Source: Paenibacillus pedocola
GTDB lineage: Bacteria; Bacillota; Bacilli; Paenibacillales; Paenibacillaceae
Assembly (NCBI RefSeq): GCF_031599675.1
Contig: NZ_CP134223.1
Span: 1,364,001-1,428,000 of the forward strand
Length of the DNA: 64,000 nt
Direction of reading: 5' to 3'
Both the position numbers and the translations under genes were made by a program. Below are positions 49,472-58,334 of this stretch, in pieces. The first letter of the stretch is position 1. The number at the start of each line of letters is the position of its first letter. The notes under the pieces were generated by a model, which searched no databases, was not told where the DNA came from, and was given only the letters and a program-made list of their open reading frames with translations.

Positions 49472-50758
49472 ATGGAGCAGGAGTGCAAGAAACAGACTGT
49501 AATTTACCAGTACGATGAAGGTGCAAAAGGCCTGATCAAGGGGTACGATGTGTATGCCCGTCTCGTTGACGGTATCCTTGAAGCTCTGTACTCGCGCTAT
49601 GGCGTCCGCTATGAGCTGTATGCGAGTGATGATCCGAACAGTGAATATTGGAAGCTGCTGCTAGATGATGTGCAGTCCGGCAATCCCGAGGTGGAGCATG
49701 TGGCGCGGATTTTTGACCGTCTGGAGGACCGGACTTTCATTTATGATGATGACAAGGAGCAGCCGGAGTACAATATCCATCTGTCCATCCGCAATAATGT
49801 GCTTGCTTATCCGGCCATGGGGGTAGCGCTTGCCCGGGTGCCTGTTTTTCAGGAGAACGGCATTAATTTTCAGGATTTCGTCTTTGCTGCATCGGATGAA
49901 CAGCTGCAGGTGTTCTTAAGCAATGTGCGCAAGCGGCAGCGGGAGCAGAACATCAATAAGGTGACAGTGTTCACCGACAGACGAAACGGTATGTTCCGTG
50001 AAGACGAGCCGATTACCCGTTCTGTAGGACGGGATGATGTCGTATTGGATGCCGCAATCAAAAAAGAAATTTACCGCTCGCTCGACCAGTTTTTTGACGC
50101 AGACCGCAGTTTTTATGTCAAATACGATATTCCATATAAGCGGGGAATCCTGCTCTACGGCCACCCCGGCAACGGTAAAACAACACTCGTCAAATCCATC
50201 GCAGGAAGCGTCCCCGGACCTGTTGTGTACTGGCAGATTACTGAATACACCAGCAGTGAATCGGTAAACGAGGTGTTCGAGGCCGCAGCCCGGCTTGCGC
50301 CGATGGTACTGGTGATTGAGGATATTGACTCCATGCCGCAGGAGGTCCGCTCCTTTTTCCTGAATACGCTGGACGGGGCCACCTCCAAGGAAGGGATTTT
50401 CCTGATTGGCACCACCAATTATCCGGAGAAAATAGACCCCGGCCTCATGAACCGCGCCGGGCGCTTTGACCGGGCCTACGAGATCAAAATGCCTAATGAG
50501 GAGCTGCGGCTGGAGTATCTGCAGCTGCGCGGCTTCTCCGCTTTTGCCGGCGAGGAAGGGGTTGCCCTGGCTGCGCGCCTGACCTCGGATTTCTCGCTGA
50601 CACAGCTTGGCGAGCTCTATGTCAGTGCCGCGCTGGAGTGGCATGAGAACGGCGCAGCCGATGTGGAGCAGCTGGTCCGCGGGATGCGCGGCGAGCTGGA
50701 TAAGGGGCGCAAGCGGGAATGGATGCGGGATGCCTCATCCACGATCGGGTTTTATTGA
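49472..50758 (+). CDS. AAA+ ATPase paired with RtcB
   Basis: A 428-residue ATPase. Residues 1-190 form an uncharacterised N-terminal domain, perhaps for substrate or partner binding. The AAA+ module has Walker [16 protein letters not shown] near residue 226, Walker [13 protein letters not shown] near 278, sensor 1 [14 protein letters not shown] near 310 and an arginine-finger region [13 protein letters not shown] near 322. It lies directly behind rtcB with 1 base between stop and start. The pairing suggests ATP-driven remodelling of RNA or protein for the ligase. That is inference; the family is often annotated only as AAA ATPase. A strong terminator follows. Confidence 0.9.
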   Translation: MEQECKKQTVIYQYDEGAKGLIKGYDVYARLVDGILEALYSRYGVRYELYASDDPNSEYWKLLLDDVQSGNPEVEHVARIFDRLEDRTFIYDDDKEQPEYNIHLSIRNNVLAYPAMGVALARVPVFQENGINFQDFVFAASDEQLQVFLSNVRKRQREQNINKVTVFTDRRNGMFREDEPITRSVGRDDVVLDAAIKKEIYRSLDQFFDADRSFYVKYDIPYKRGILLYGHPGNGKTTLVKSIAGSVPGPVVYWQITEYTSSESVNEVFEAAARLAPMVLVIEDIDSMPQEVRSFFLNTLDGATSKEGIFLIGTTNYPEKIDPGLMNRAGRFDRAYEIKMPNEELRLEYLQLRGFSAFAGEEGVALAARLTSDFSLTQLGELYVSAALEWHENGAADVEQLVRGMRGELDKGRKREWMRDASSTIGFY

Positions 50759-50778
50759 TAATATGGGCTAAGCACTCT

Positions 50779-50826
50779 AAGCCATGCCACCTGCTGAAGG
50801 TTCAGCGGGTGGTATGGCTATTTTTT
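50779..50826 (+). terminator. Terminator of the rtcB-AAA unit
   Basis: AGCCATgCCACC pairs with GGTGGtATGGCT, with an inner GCTGAAGGTTCAGC hairpin, followed by ATTTTTT. Confidence 0.92.
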
Positions 50827-50900
50827 GTTCAGAAGAGTGATTTGTAAGCCAGTGGAGGTGGCGTTAATGGACCGGAAAAACCTTACTTTCCCGGTGGGGT

Positions 50901-51060
50901 CCATTTTCTCAGGCTTACGGACCGTACCGTGCTTATTGCCTCAGTAATCTTGATTATCGGGGCGGAAATCCGCACATAAGTGAACTGGAGTCCGTTAGCC
51001 TTATCCAAAATGGATTCTGGCACAAATTAGCACGGTTGAGTCCGTTACGGATAAATGCGG
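50901..51060. repeat. Three dispersed GTCCGTTAGCC repeats
   Basis: The gap 50759-51176 has no gene. Besides the terminator and the sigma promoter it holds three related units: 50901-50923 (inverted), 50988-51013 and 51038-51060. The pattern is GAGTCCGTWAGCCTTATCCAAAATGG; the third keeps only its first half. Confidence 0.6.
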
Positions 51061-51129
51061 CTGTTTTCCTGTTAAAGACGCTGTATAGTGAATCAATAAT
51101 ATGTCCGCGACCCATGTGTTGGAGAAATC

Positions 51130-51155
51130 TGTAACTTTTGGCCGGCTGGAACGTG
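51130..51155 (+). promoter_or_regulatory. Candidate ECF-type autoregulatory promoter
   Basis: TGTAAC at 51130-51135 and CGTG at 51152-51155, 16 bases apart, match the general TGAAAC-N16/17-CGT layout of Bacillus ECF sigma promoters. It lies 21 bases before the sigma factor start. Confidence 0.6.
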
Positions 51156-51176
51156 GTTAGAGTGAGGGGGGAGGGA

Positions 51177-51680
51177 ATGAAGTTAAATTCGCTGGATGAT
51201 TATTATCAGAGCTATGTGCATGATATTTACCGGTACTTACGTTCCCTGTGCCGTAACCACCACCTCGCCGAAGAGTTAACGCAGGAGACCTTTTACCGTG
51301 CTTATTTGTATTTGGAGGATTGCCGCGAAGACAAAATCAAACCCTGGCTGTTCCGGGTAGCCTACAACGCTTTTATTGATCATACACGAAAAGCGCATCG
51401 CAGCATTACCAAAGAAGCGGACTATTTCAAGGCACTGCCTCATCCGGAAACCACCGAGGATGTGCTGCTGAGGCAGGAAGTGATGGAAGAAATGGCACTA
51501 TTGGTGGAGGGGCTGCCCGAGGCCCAGCGGCATGCGCTATTACTTCATGATTTTCACGGATTGTCTTACCAGGAGGCGGCACACATCATGGATGTAGGCC
51601 TGTCCAATTATAAAATACTGATCTTCCGCGCCAGGCAAAAGCTGCGGGAGGCGGAGCGGAGGAGGAATGGGGATGAGTGA
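51177..51680 (+). CDS. ECF-type RNA polymerase sigma factor (SigM-like)
   Basis: A 167-residue sigma-70 family factor of the extracytoplasmic-function class. Region 2 covers residues 10-75 (VHDIYRYLRSLCRNHHLAEE, ELTQETFYRAYLYL, KPWLFRVAYNAFIDHTRK). Region 4 covers 105-160 with the helix-turn-helix HDFHGLSYQEAAHIMDVGLS. The pattern is close to Bacillus SigM. ATG at 51177 follows a G-rich site (GAGGGG); the frame is open from 51138, which overlaps the predicted promoter. The anti-sigma gene overlaps its end by 8 bases, so cell-envelope stress signalling is likely. Confidence 0.92.
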   Translation: MKLNSLDDYYQSYVHDIYRYLRSLCRNHHLAEELTQETFYRAYLYLEDCREDKIKPWLFRVAYNAFIDHTRKAHRSITKEADYFKALPHPETTEDVLLRQEVMEEMALLVEGLPEAQRHALLLHDFHGLSYQEAAHIMDVGLSNYKILIFRARQKLREAERRRNGDE

Positions 51681-52887
51681 GGAATTCAAGGAGCATCTGC
51701 GCAAATACAGCGAAGGCAGCCTGCCGGAGGATGAGCGCACCGAAGTCGAGCGTGAGCTGGAGAAGCTGGAGGCCTATCAGGTGTATCTGGAGGAACTGAT
51801 GGAGCAAGAGGATCAGCAGACCTCTCAGCGATTTATCATTAAACCGGATCTACCTGAGAAAAACACCTCCAAAAAAGCGAAAAAAACCGCTTCAAGAAAA
51901 GAAAAAAAAATCATCCGCCGGGGCAAATGGAAGGCGCGGTTTGCGAATACCTTTACGGTGCTGGCGGTTTTCCTGGCCTTCACAGTCATCAGCACTATCC
52001 TTACTGGGGTATTCTACAATAGTGGAGACCGGGTAGACAGATATAGAGATGTTCTAATTTCGGCGGTTGCCGTCTCACGTCCCAATACAAGCTTGAATCT
52101 GAATGCAAACGGGAAGTTTTTTTTCAGGATGGAGTTTTCGGGCAGGCTGCAGAAGCAAATCGGCAGTGAACAGGTGGACGTTGGAAGCTACTCCAGTAAG
52201 TTTCTGCTGGGGCTGGGCGGTATAGGCAATTACAACTGGACAGATCAGCAAAGCGGAAATACAGGGAGTTTTATTTTCGATTACCCGCAGGCAGCACAGA
52301 GTACCGGGGGACAGCGCAGTGACGCCCAGGAGTGGGAAAGGCTGGTGATGCTTCCTGAAGGCACAGTGGCCGAGGCTTACCTTTCCTTTGACCAGTTATA
52401 TAGTACGGATGAGCTGCTGAGAAAACTTGAACCGCTGAATGTACTGCCAGTGTGGTTTGCAGTGGACGGAGGCCTGGCTGCCGATGAACGTTCCTTCAGT
52501 ACCCTGCTCGGATTTCCGTACCAGCCGCTCTGGCATGCCGAAGATATGACGGTTAGGGAGATTTCCTCGGAAAAATGGGGCTGGTTCGGCAAAGTGACTT
52601 CAAGCAGCTCGAGCTCCCCTTCAGTCGAGTCCTACGGCAGCGGCGAACTCCGGGAGCAGAATTTCATCGAGACGCTGCAGCTGCTGCAAAAATACAAAAC
52701 GATTACACGTAACGCTGCCCCATTTTTAAAAGTGGATGAATCCTTAAGTTATCTGGAGGAGCACGGTATTCATCTGTATGGTGCTGTGATTACAGGTCCG
52801 GTTAAAGAGCTGCTGAAGCTGCAGCAGAATTCCTGGGTCAGCAATATCCGGATCGGTGAAGTGCGGCTGTGGAACTGGAGGGACTGA
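51673..52887 (+). CDS. Membrane-bound anti-sigma factor (YhdL-like)
   Basis: A 404-residue single-pass membrane protein. Its cytoplasmic N-terminus (residues 1-90, very charged, with a Lys-rich KKAKKTASRKEKK run) should bind the sigma factor. One membrane helix lies at about residues 98-120 (FTVLAVFLAFTVISTILTG). A large extracellular domain of about 280 residues matches the sigma-factor-regulator N- and C-terminal domains seen in YhdL-type anti-sigmas. ATG at 51673 follows GGAGGAG and overlaps the sigma gene. The signal it senses is unknown; in B. subtilis the SigM system answers cell-wall stress. Confidence 0.88.
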   Translation: MSEEFKEHLRKYSEGSLPEDERTEVERELEKLEAYQVYLEELMEQEDQQTSQRFIIKPDLPEKNTSKKAKKTASRKEKKIIRRGKWKARFANTFTVLAVFLAFTVISTILTGVFYNSGDRVDRYRDVLISAVAVSRPNTSLNLNANGKFFFRMEFSGRLQKQIGSEQVDVGSYSSKFLLGLGGIGNYNWTDQQSGNTGSFIFDYPQAAQSTGGQRSDAQEWERLVMLPEGTVAEAYLSFDQLYSTDELLRKLEPLNVLPVWFAVDGGLAADERSFSTLLGFPYQPLWHAEDMTVREISSEKWGWFGKVTSSSSSSPSVESYGSGELREQNFIETLQLLQKYKTITRNAAPFLKVDESLSYLEEHGIHLYGAVITGPVKELLKLQQNSWVSNIRIGEVRLWNWRD

Positions 52888-53018
52888 GAGGACTGATGGG
52901 CTTGATGATAACGCATTACTTGCTTCTATCCCCTGCAAATCGTACAATTATCTGAAAATATGCATTCGCCTATGGGTGATAGATGTACGAGAATATGCAG
53001 ATTAGGAGCTGAATAAGA

Positions 53019-53525
53019 GTGAGAATAGGAGTTGTATCGGATACCCATTTGCCGCGGTCGGCCAAGGCACTGCCGCAGGCGCTGGTGAAGGAATTCCGCC
53101 AGGTGGACCAGATTCTGCACCTGGGCGACTGGGTGGCCCTGGAGATCTATGATCTGCTGGCCGAGCTTGCGCCGGTAGAGGGAATTGCCGGCAATAATGA
53201 CGGTACGGAGATTATCCAGCGGTTCGGGGAGCGCAAGATTGTTACCCTTGAGGGCATGCGTATCGGGCTGATCCACGGTCATGCCCCGTATTCCCGCAAA
53301 GGGACGGACGGGAACGCGCTGCTTGCTTTTGAAGGCGAAGAGGTGGACTGCATTCTGTTCGGCCATTCGCATCAGCCGCTAATGCGCCGGGAGAACGGTA
53401 TATTGCTGTTCAATCCCGGTTCCCCTACTGACAAACGGCGCGAGAAGCAGTATTCCTTCGGACTACTCGATATTGAGGACGGCAAAATCAATGCCCGGCA
53501 TGTCTTCTACGACTCCAGAGAGTAG
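53019..53525 (+). CDS. yfcE: Metallophosphoesterase, YfcE/YsnB family
   Basis: A 168-residue calcineurin-like phosphoesterase of the YfcE/MJ0936 family. Metal-site motifs are GVVSDTHLP at residues 4-12, LHLGDWVALE near 36, GIAGNNDGTE near 57 (GNND in place of the usual GNCD), LIHGHAP near 88 and FGHSHQPLM near 115. Family members hydrolyse phosphodiesters in vitro; the natural substrate is unclear. The start is GTG at 53019 with AGGAG about 10 bases upstream. Confidence 0.92.
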   Translation: MRIGVVSDTHLPRSAKALPQALVKEFRQVDQILHLGDWVALEIYDLLAELAPVEGIAGNNDGTEIIQRFGERKIVTLEGMRIGLIHGHAPYSRKGTDGNALLAFEGEEVDCILFGHSHQPLMRRENGILLFNPGSPTDKRREKQYSFGLLDIEDGKINARHVFYDSRE

Positions 53526-53639
53526 GGGGAGGCCTACGCTCTTTTGTCCATATGAAACATCATTCTCTCCATGGTCAGTGCTGTGGCGGCTATTCTACAA
53601 TATACGTAAACAGCCATTTGACGAAAAGAGGGAACCGGA

Positions 53640-54107
53640 ATGATATCCTATCGTTTGGAACGTGCAACACTTCAGGACGCGGAGCTTATTGCTCCGCTGT
53701 TTAATGAATACAGGGTGTATTACGGACAGGAACCGGATCTGCCGGGGGCTTTACATTTTCTGCAGCAGAGATTGGAAGCAGGAGAATCGGCCATTTTCAT
53801 GGCTGTGACGGGTGAAGGCGGTAGCAGATATGCCGGAGGGTTGGCCCAGCTATACCCTTCCTTCTCTTCACTGACGATGCAGCGGCTGTGGGTGCTGAAT
53901 GATCTGTTCGTTGCAGAACAGCTGCGCGGGCGCGGGCTTGGTACGATGCTGCTGGAAGAGGTGCGGAATTTTGCCCTGAACACAGGGACTAAAGGTCTGA
54001 CTTTGACGACCATGACTGACAACATATCAGCACAGCGTCTGTATGAAGCGCAGGGTTACGTCCGGGATCATGACTTTTATACGTATGATCTGTTTTTTGA
54101 AAAATGA
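53640..54107 (+). CDS. GNAT family N-acetyltransferase
   Basis: A 155-residue acetyltransferase. It begins YRLERATLQDAELIAPLFNE, has LNDLFVAEQLRGRGLGTMLL as the acetyl-CoA motif A near residue 95, and ends with TMTDNISAQRLYEAQGYVRD. The substrate is not predictable. Its stop overlaps an ATG of the HAD gene frame, so the two are probably translated from one mRNA. Confidence 0.88.
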   Translation: MISYRLERATLQDAELIAPLFNEYRVYYGQEPDLPGALHFLQQRLEAGESAIFMAVTGEGGSRYAGGLAQLYPSFSSLTMQRLWVLNDLFVAEQLRGRGLGTMLLEEVRNFALNTGTKGLTLTTMTDNISAQRLYEAQGYVRDHDFYTYDLFFEK

Positions 54108-54130
54108 AAGCTATAGTAAGGGGCGTTAAA

Positions 54131-54841
54131 GTGGATAACAGCAATAAACTGGCAGTATTTTTTGATCTGGATGATACGCTGTACGACCATTTGGTGCCGT
54201 TCCGTGAAGCGGTGCGCGAGGTGCTGGCGCCGGATGAGAGCGATTTGAATTATGCGGATTTATTCTATACCGTAAGGCATCACAGCGATCTGCTCTGGCC
54301 GAAGTATTTGCAAGGCGAGCTTGAGCTGGAGGAGACCCGGGTGCTGCGGCTGGAGCTGGCTTTTGCCGAATATGGGCTTGAGCTTAGCCGCGGGCAGGCC
54401 GAGCAGGTTCAGGCGGCATACATAGGCCGACAGTATACAATAGAGATGATTGACGGGGTAGAAGCGCAGCTGCGGCGGTTCATCGCCTTAGGGCACAAGG
54501 TCGGGATTATTACGAACGGGCCGGAGGAGCATCAGATGAACAAGCTGCGCGGACTTGGCATCGACAAGCTGATTCCGCCGGAGATGATCTTCATCTCGGA
54601 TGCTGTCGGACTGGCGAAGCCGGACCCGGCGATCTTCGAGCATGTTAACCGGGTAACAGGGACAACCGCTGACAACTCGCTATATGTCGGGGACACCTGG
54701 GATAATGATGTGGTCGGCGCACTGTCGGCGGGCTGGAAGGTATGCTGGTACAATCCCCGCGGCAGACAGCCACGTACGGAGCATGTTCCAAGCCATACGT
54801 TTACGAACTACCAAGAATTTAGTGAGCTTCCGCTGATCTGA
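54131..54841 (+). CDS. HAD family hydrolase, YfnB/phosphatase-like
   Basis: A 236-residue haloacid dehalogenase hydrolase of subfamily IA. Motif I is VFFDLDDTLYDH near residue 9, motif II is VGIITNGPEEHQMNKL near 120, the motif III lysine is in GLAKPDPAIFEH near 160, and motif IV is YVGDTWDNDVVGA near 185. Candidate substrates are sugar or nucleotide monophosphates. GTG at 54131 has AAGGGG 7 bases upstream. ATG at 54104, which overlaps the GNAT stop, would add nine residues and cannot be excluded. Confidence 0.88.
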   Translation: MDNSNKLAVFFDLDDTLYDHLVPFREAVREVLAPDESDLNYADLFYTVRHHSDLLWPKYLQGELELEETRVLRLELAFAEYGLELSRGQAEQVQAAYIGRQYTIEMIDGVEAQLRRFIALGHKVGIITNGPEEHQMNKLRGLGIDKLIPPEMIFISDAVGLAKPDPAIFEHVNRVTGTTADNSLYVGDTWDNDVVGALSAGWKVCWYNPRGRQPRTEHVPSHTFTNYQEFSELPLI

Positions 54842-54863
54842 GGGAGTTTGCAGCAGAATATAC

Positions 54864-54897
54864 AAAAGCGGCAGAGCCTCAGCTCTGCCGCTTTTTA
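54864..54897. terminator. Bidirectional terminator
   Basis: AAAGCGGCAGAGCC pairs with GGCTCTGCCGCTTT-like sequence (AGCGGCAGAGC/GCTCTGCCGCT), with T-runs on both sides for the convergent genes. Confidence 0.88.
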
Positions 54898-54919
54898 TTG
54901 CCCTTATAGGCAATTCTTT

Positions 54920-56047
54920 TTAATTCGCAAAGGTATACGTAGGATCCGTCAGGATAAGTCTGTCCTTGAGTCCCGAAGTGGCGTAGATTTTATTGTCATC
55001 GGTGATGAAGAAGGCATCAACCTTCTCAGGCAGGGATTCAAGATATTTCATGCCCTCTTCCAAGCCCATCAGGAATACGCCGGTAGACAAAGCATCCGCA
55101 TCTGTTGCGTTCGGGCTCATGATGGTAATGCTTTTTAGGCCGTTTTGCGAAGGAAAGCCTGTACGCGGATCAAGAATATGGTGATAACGGACGCCGTCCT
55201 GCATGAAGAAGCGCTCATATACTCCGGAAGCATCGATGACTTCATCGGAGATTTTGATCGTGCCCAGCTGTGTGCCGCGGCTCTGGTCAGGGTCCTGCAG
55301 GCCGATATTCCAGGGAGAGCCGTTCGGTTTGTTGCCGAGTGCAATGATGCTGCTGCCGCCGAGATTAATCATCGCGCTGTCCAGACCCTGCTCCTTCAAA
55401 TATTCAGCGATCCGGTCAGCAGCGTATCCTTTGCCGATCCCGCCCATATCCAGCACCATGCCTTCTTTGGCGAGCTTGATCGTCTTCGCGGCCTCATCAA
55501 TAATAACATCCTTATAATTGGTCAGGCTTTTGGCTGCATCGATGTCAGCCTGGTCAGGCACATGTTCTCCGCCTTCGCCGATCGCCCACAGATCCACCAG
55601 CGGTCCGATCGTCGGATCAAACAGCCCGTCCATTTCTTCGGCATATTTAAGGGATTGTTTGACCACATCCAGGGTTTCATCGGATACGGTAACGGCTTCT
55701 TTGCCGGCTGCCTGATTAACGGCGTACAGCTCACCATCTTCTTTAGTGCGGCTGAATTCAGTATCCATACGTTCCAGTAACTGCTGGATATCATCCATAT
55801 TTTGTTGAGTTGCTTTATCGCCGAACACTTTGATGTTAACGACGGTATCATAGATATAATAAGTCTGCGACAGGGCCTTGGTTCCGCCTTCTTCTGAAAC
55901 GGTTGCGCCTCCGGAGTTCTCATTCGCAGCCGTATTACTGCTGTTGTCGTCTCCTTTGCTGCCAAGCGCCAGCCAGATGCCGACAGCTGCAACGATGACA
56001 ATAACCAATGCGGCCAGGATAAGCGCCGATTTCTTGTTTTTAAACAT
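54920..56047 (-). CDS. apbE: FAD:protein FMN transferase ApbE
   Basis: A 375-residue ApbE/Ftp protein that attaches FMN covalently to threonines of redox proteins such as Nqr and Rnf subunits. The N-terminus has a membrane anchor at residues 7-29 (ALILAALVIVIVAAVGIWLA) without a lipobox cysteine, so it is a type II membrane protein facing outwards. Family motifs are VLDMGGIGKGYAADRI near residue 215 and the metal-site region NATDADALSTGVFLMG near 325. ATG at 56047 follows GGTGG; the frame is open to 56113. No obvious target flavoprotein gene is beside it. Confidence 0.92.
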   Translation of the reverse strand: MFKNKKSALILAALVIVIVAAVGIWLALGSKGDDNSSNTAANENSGGATVSEEGGTKALSQTYYIYDTVVNIKVFGDKATQQNMDDIQQLLERMDTEFSRTKEDGELYAVNQAAGKEAVTVSDETLDVVKQSLKYAEEMDGLFDPTIGPLVDLWAIGEGGEHVPDQADIDAAKSLTNYKDVIIDEAAKTIKLAKEGMVLDMGGIGKGYAADRIAEYLKEQGLDSAMINLGGSSIIALGNKPNGSPWNIGLQDPDQSRGTQLGTIKISDEVIDASGVYERFFMQDGVRYHHILDPRTGFPSQNGLKSITIMSPNATDADALSTGVFLMGLEEGMKYLESLPEKVDAFFITDDNKIYATSGLKDRLILTDPTYTFAN

Positions 56048-56193
56048 TTTCCACCATCCATAAAGTAGTTTCTTGATCACATCCTTTTTATCATACCCCA
56101 GAAAGAATGGCAATGGATACTAATTTCATGACATTTTGCGCATAACAACAACAGGCATAGTCAATCTGCAACCGTTCCGCTTGAAATAAAGAG

Positions 56194-56222
56194 TTGTCTT
56201 CTTCATGCGGTCATGATAAATT
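56194..56222 (+). promoter_or_regulatory. Promoter of the TetR gene at 56.3 kb
   Basis: TTGTCT at 56194-56199 and TAAATT at 56217-56222, 17 bases apart. An imperfect inverted repeat TGACTGG (56229-56235)/CTAGTCA (56253-56259) follows and may be an autoregulatory operator. Confidence 0.55.
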
Positions 56223-56296
56223 GTTTTATGACTGGCTGACCGGAATTTAATTCTAGTCAATTGTTGGTGTGCTTTAGGAGGAAAGGAGTTTTATCT

Positions 56297-56869
56297 ATGT
56301 CTATCGACCGCAAGTCGTTAATCCTGCAGGCGGCTTCAAAATCCTTTGTGCAATTCGGCTATAAAGCAACGACAATGGAGCAGGTATCCAAAATCGCGAA
56401 TGTCGGCAAAGGCACGATCTATACCTTCTTCAAAACAAAGGAAGACCTGTTTGAGGAGATTCTGATTAAAGCTTCGCAGGAATTAACTTCTGTAATGAAC
56501 CGCATTGCCACCGAAGATGACACCTTTATTCATAAGCTGTTTAATCTGCTTGATTCAATCCTGGAGTTCCGCTCCGATCATGAGCTGTTCGTTAAGCTGG
56601 CGCAGGAGGTACGTGACATCGGAACTGTTCAGGCGCTGGAAGGGGTCAAGCGGATGGAGGATTATGCGCTGGATTTCCTGAGACAGCAGATTGAGACGGC
56701 GATAGAGAACGGGGAAGTGAAGCCCTGCGATTCCAGTGTCGCCGCGTTCATGATCCTGCGTTTGTACCTGGCGCTGACCACGGAATGGAACAAAGCGCAT
56801 GAACCGCTGGATGAAAACCGGATTAAAGAGCATATGATCCTGTTTATATCGAATGGTATCCTCAAATAA
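56297..56869 (+). CDS. TetR/AcrR family regulator (YhgD-like)
   Basis: A 190-residue TetR-type regulator. The helix-turn-helix covers residues 8-55 (LILQAASKSFVQFGYKATTM, then IANVGKGTIYTFFKTKEDLF). The C-terminal domain resembles Bacillus YhgD. ATG at 56297 has AAAGGAG 8 bases upstream; the frame extends to 56261 without a good site. It stands alone, between its own promoter and a terminator, so targets are probably elsewhere, besides likely autoregulation. Confidence 0.9.
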   Translation: MSIDRKSLILQAASKSFVQFGYKATTMEQVSKIANVGKGTIYTFFKTKEDLFEEILIKASQELTSVMNRIATEDDTFIHKLFNLLDSILEFRSDHELFVKLAQEVRDIGTVQALEGVKRMEDYALDFLRQQIETAIENGEVKPCDSSVAAFMILRLYLALTTEWNKAHEPLDENRIKEHMILFISNGILK

Positions 56870-56892
56870 AGATGACAGCTTAAATTATAGAA

Positions 56893-56935
56893 AAAACTCC
56901 CGCTTGCCGAAAAAGATGGCAGCGGGAGTTTTTTT
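56893..56935. terminator. Bidirectional terminator
   Basis: AAAACTCCCGCTtGCC pairs with GGCaGCGGGAGTTTT; T-runs on both strands serve the TetR gene and the convergent glycosyltransferase. Confidence 0.9.
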
Positions 56936-56992
56936 GAGGTTGGGCGTTGCTTGGGGGAGATCATGCTGCGGCAATGACTTGCGGAGATCATT

Positions 56993-57925
56993 CTAGTCCA
57001 GCATATACTCGCTATATTTGTTTTTGCGCGGATTTAATACAAACAGGATGCCGCTGGCGTAGCCAGTTACGGCATTGAAGTTCCGCTTCAGTGTAGACTT
57101 GGCCGTCAGATAGGTTAGCGTCCATAACAGGGCGGCATAATTCTTCACCGGTGCTTTGCGCAGATTCAGCAGATAATAATGATTCACCGCCGTCGCCCGG
57201 GCGACCCGTCCGGCCTTATCGCGGGAGCTTGGCGATTCATGATGGGTAATCTTCATATCGGGATTAATAACCAGCTTGCCGTATTTACTGGCCAGATGGC
57301 ACATATAAATATCATCGGCTACCGCATAGCTGGTCATCCACGGGTAAGGCTTCATGTCCTTCAGCGACTCCCGGCGGAATGACATGTTGCAGCCGTGGAA
57401 AAAGTCCGTCTCAAAAATATTCTCGGTCTCACCCCAGAGCAGCAGAGACCCGGCGAGGGTGCTTGCCGACAGTCTGCCGGGCGAGTGTGACATTTGGCAG
57501 GTCAGCATACCCAGCAGCTTGCCGGACGGACTGCTGGAGAGGCCTTTGGCAATGCCGCCTACACCGACAATGGAAGGATCAGAGTCATAAGTGTCGAGCA
57601 TCCGGCGGATGTAGAGCGGATCATCCAGCTCAGCGTCATCATCGAAGCTCAGCACAATCTCCCCGTCGATCAGTCCGAGCGCTTCATAGCGGGAGAGCCA
57701 GACGCCGGGTTTGGTTTTGCGGTAATAATGAAGCTCGGCACTAGGCATCTGCGCCAGCACTTTACGGAAATACTCCAGCACCTCTTCCTCAATTTCACCG
57801 TCATCAACAATCAGCAGCTCGATCGAGACTTCCTCCAGCTCAGTCTGCCTGCCGATGGATTCAATGCATAGAGTCAGATCTTTAATTCGGTTACGCGTGG
57901 GAATGACTATGGATACATCATGCAT
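56993..57925 (-). CDS. Glycosyltransferase family 2
   Basis: A 310-residue GT-A fold glycosyltransferase. It starts VSIVIPTRNRIKDLTLCIES, has IVLSFDDDAELDD (DXD-type metal site) near residue 92, and a conserved GCNMSFRRESLKD acceptor-side segment near 178. The C-terminal part has only weak hydrophobicity, so it is probably peripheral to the membrane. Donor and acceptor are unknown; a cell-surface polysaccharide or spore-coat glycan is plausible. It is divergent from the GT4 gene across a tandem-repeat gap. Confidence 0.9.
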   Translation of the reverse strand: MHDVSIVIPTRNRIKDLTLCIESIGRQTELEEVSIELLIVDDGEIEEEVLEYFRKVLAQMPSAELHYYRKTKPGVWLSRYEALGLIDGEIVLSFDDDAELDDPLYIRRMLDTYDSDPSIVGVGGIAKGLSSSPSGKLLGMLTCQMSHSPGRLSASTLAGSLLLWGETENIFETDFFHGCNMSFRRESLKDMKPYPWMTSYAVADDIYMCHLASKYGKLVINPDMKITHHESPSSRDKAGRVARATAVNHYYLLNLRKAPVKNYAALLWTLTYLTAKSTLKRNFNAVTGYASGILFVLNPRKNKYSEYMLD

Positions 57926-58144
57926 GCTGCTGCTCCTTCCGGGACGCCTGAATCGTCCGCCTCATTTAGATAAATAAGAAATCCACCGAAAATTCATGTT
58001 AATACCAGTGTACCCCCCCTTTGGAAGGCCGTATATACCACTTTCGTTTACTTTTTTTTATAGCGTTTACCATTATAATTGGTAGGAAATAAGTTGCAGT
58101 TATTTTTATGAAATATGAACTAGTTGGACAAAACCCGGGCCTAG

Positions 58145-58319
58145 GCCAGTTTTGCCGCAGTAAATCATAGCAGTATATCCTAACAAAACTTAAGTGCACG
58201 CTTTCGAAGCCAGTTTTGCCGCAGTAATTCATAGCAGTATATCCTAACAAAACTTAAGTGCATGCTTTCGAAGCCAGTTTTGCCGCAGTAATTCATAGCA
58301 GTATATCCTAACAAAACTT
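58145..58319. repeat. 64-bp tandem direct repeat upstream of the GT4 gene
   Basis: Units begin with GCCAGTTTTGCCGCAGTA at 58145, 58209 and 58273, period exactly 64. The first two are complete and differ at about two positions; the third stops after 47 bases just before the gene's AAGGAGGAG site. The gap 57926-58334 contains no gene. Confidence 0.95.
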
Positions 58320-58334
58320 TAAGGAGGAGACGTT

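Noticed and set aside
58145..58319. CRISPR or plasmid iterons
   Set aside because: The 64-bp units are direct tandem duplications without spacers, and no replication gene is nearby.
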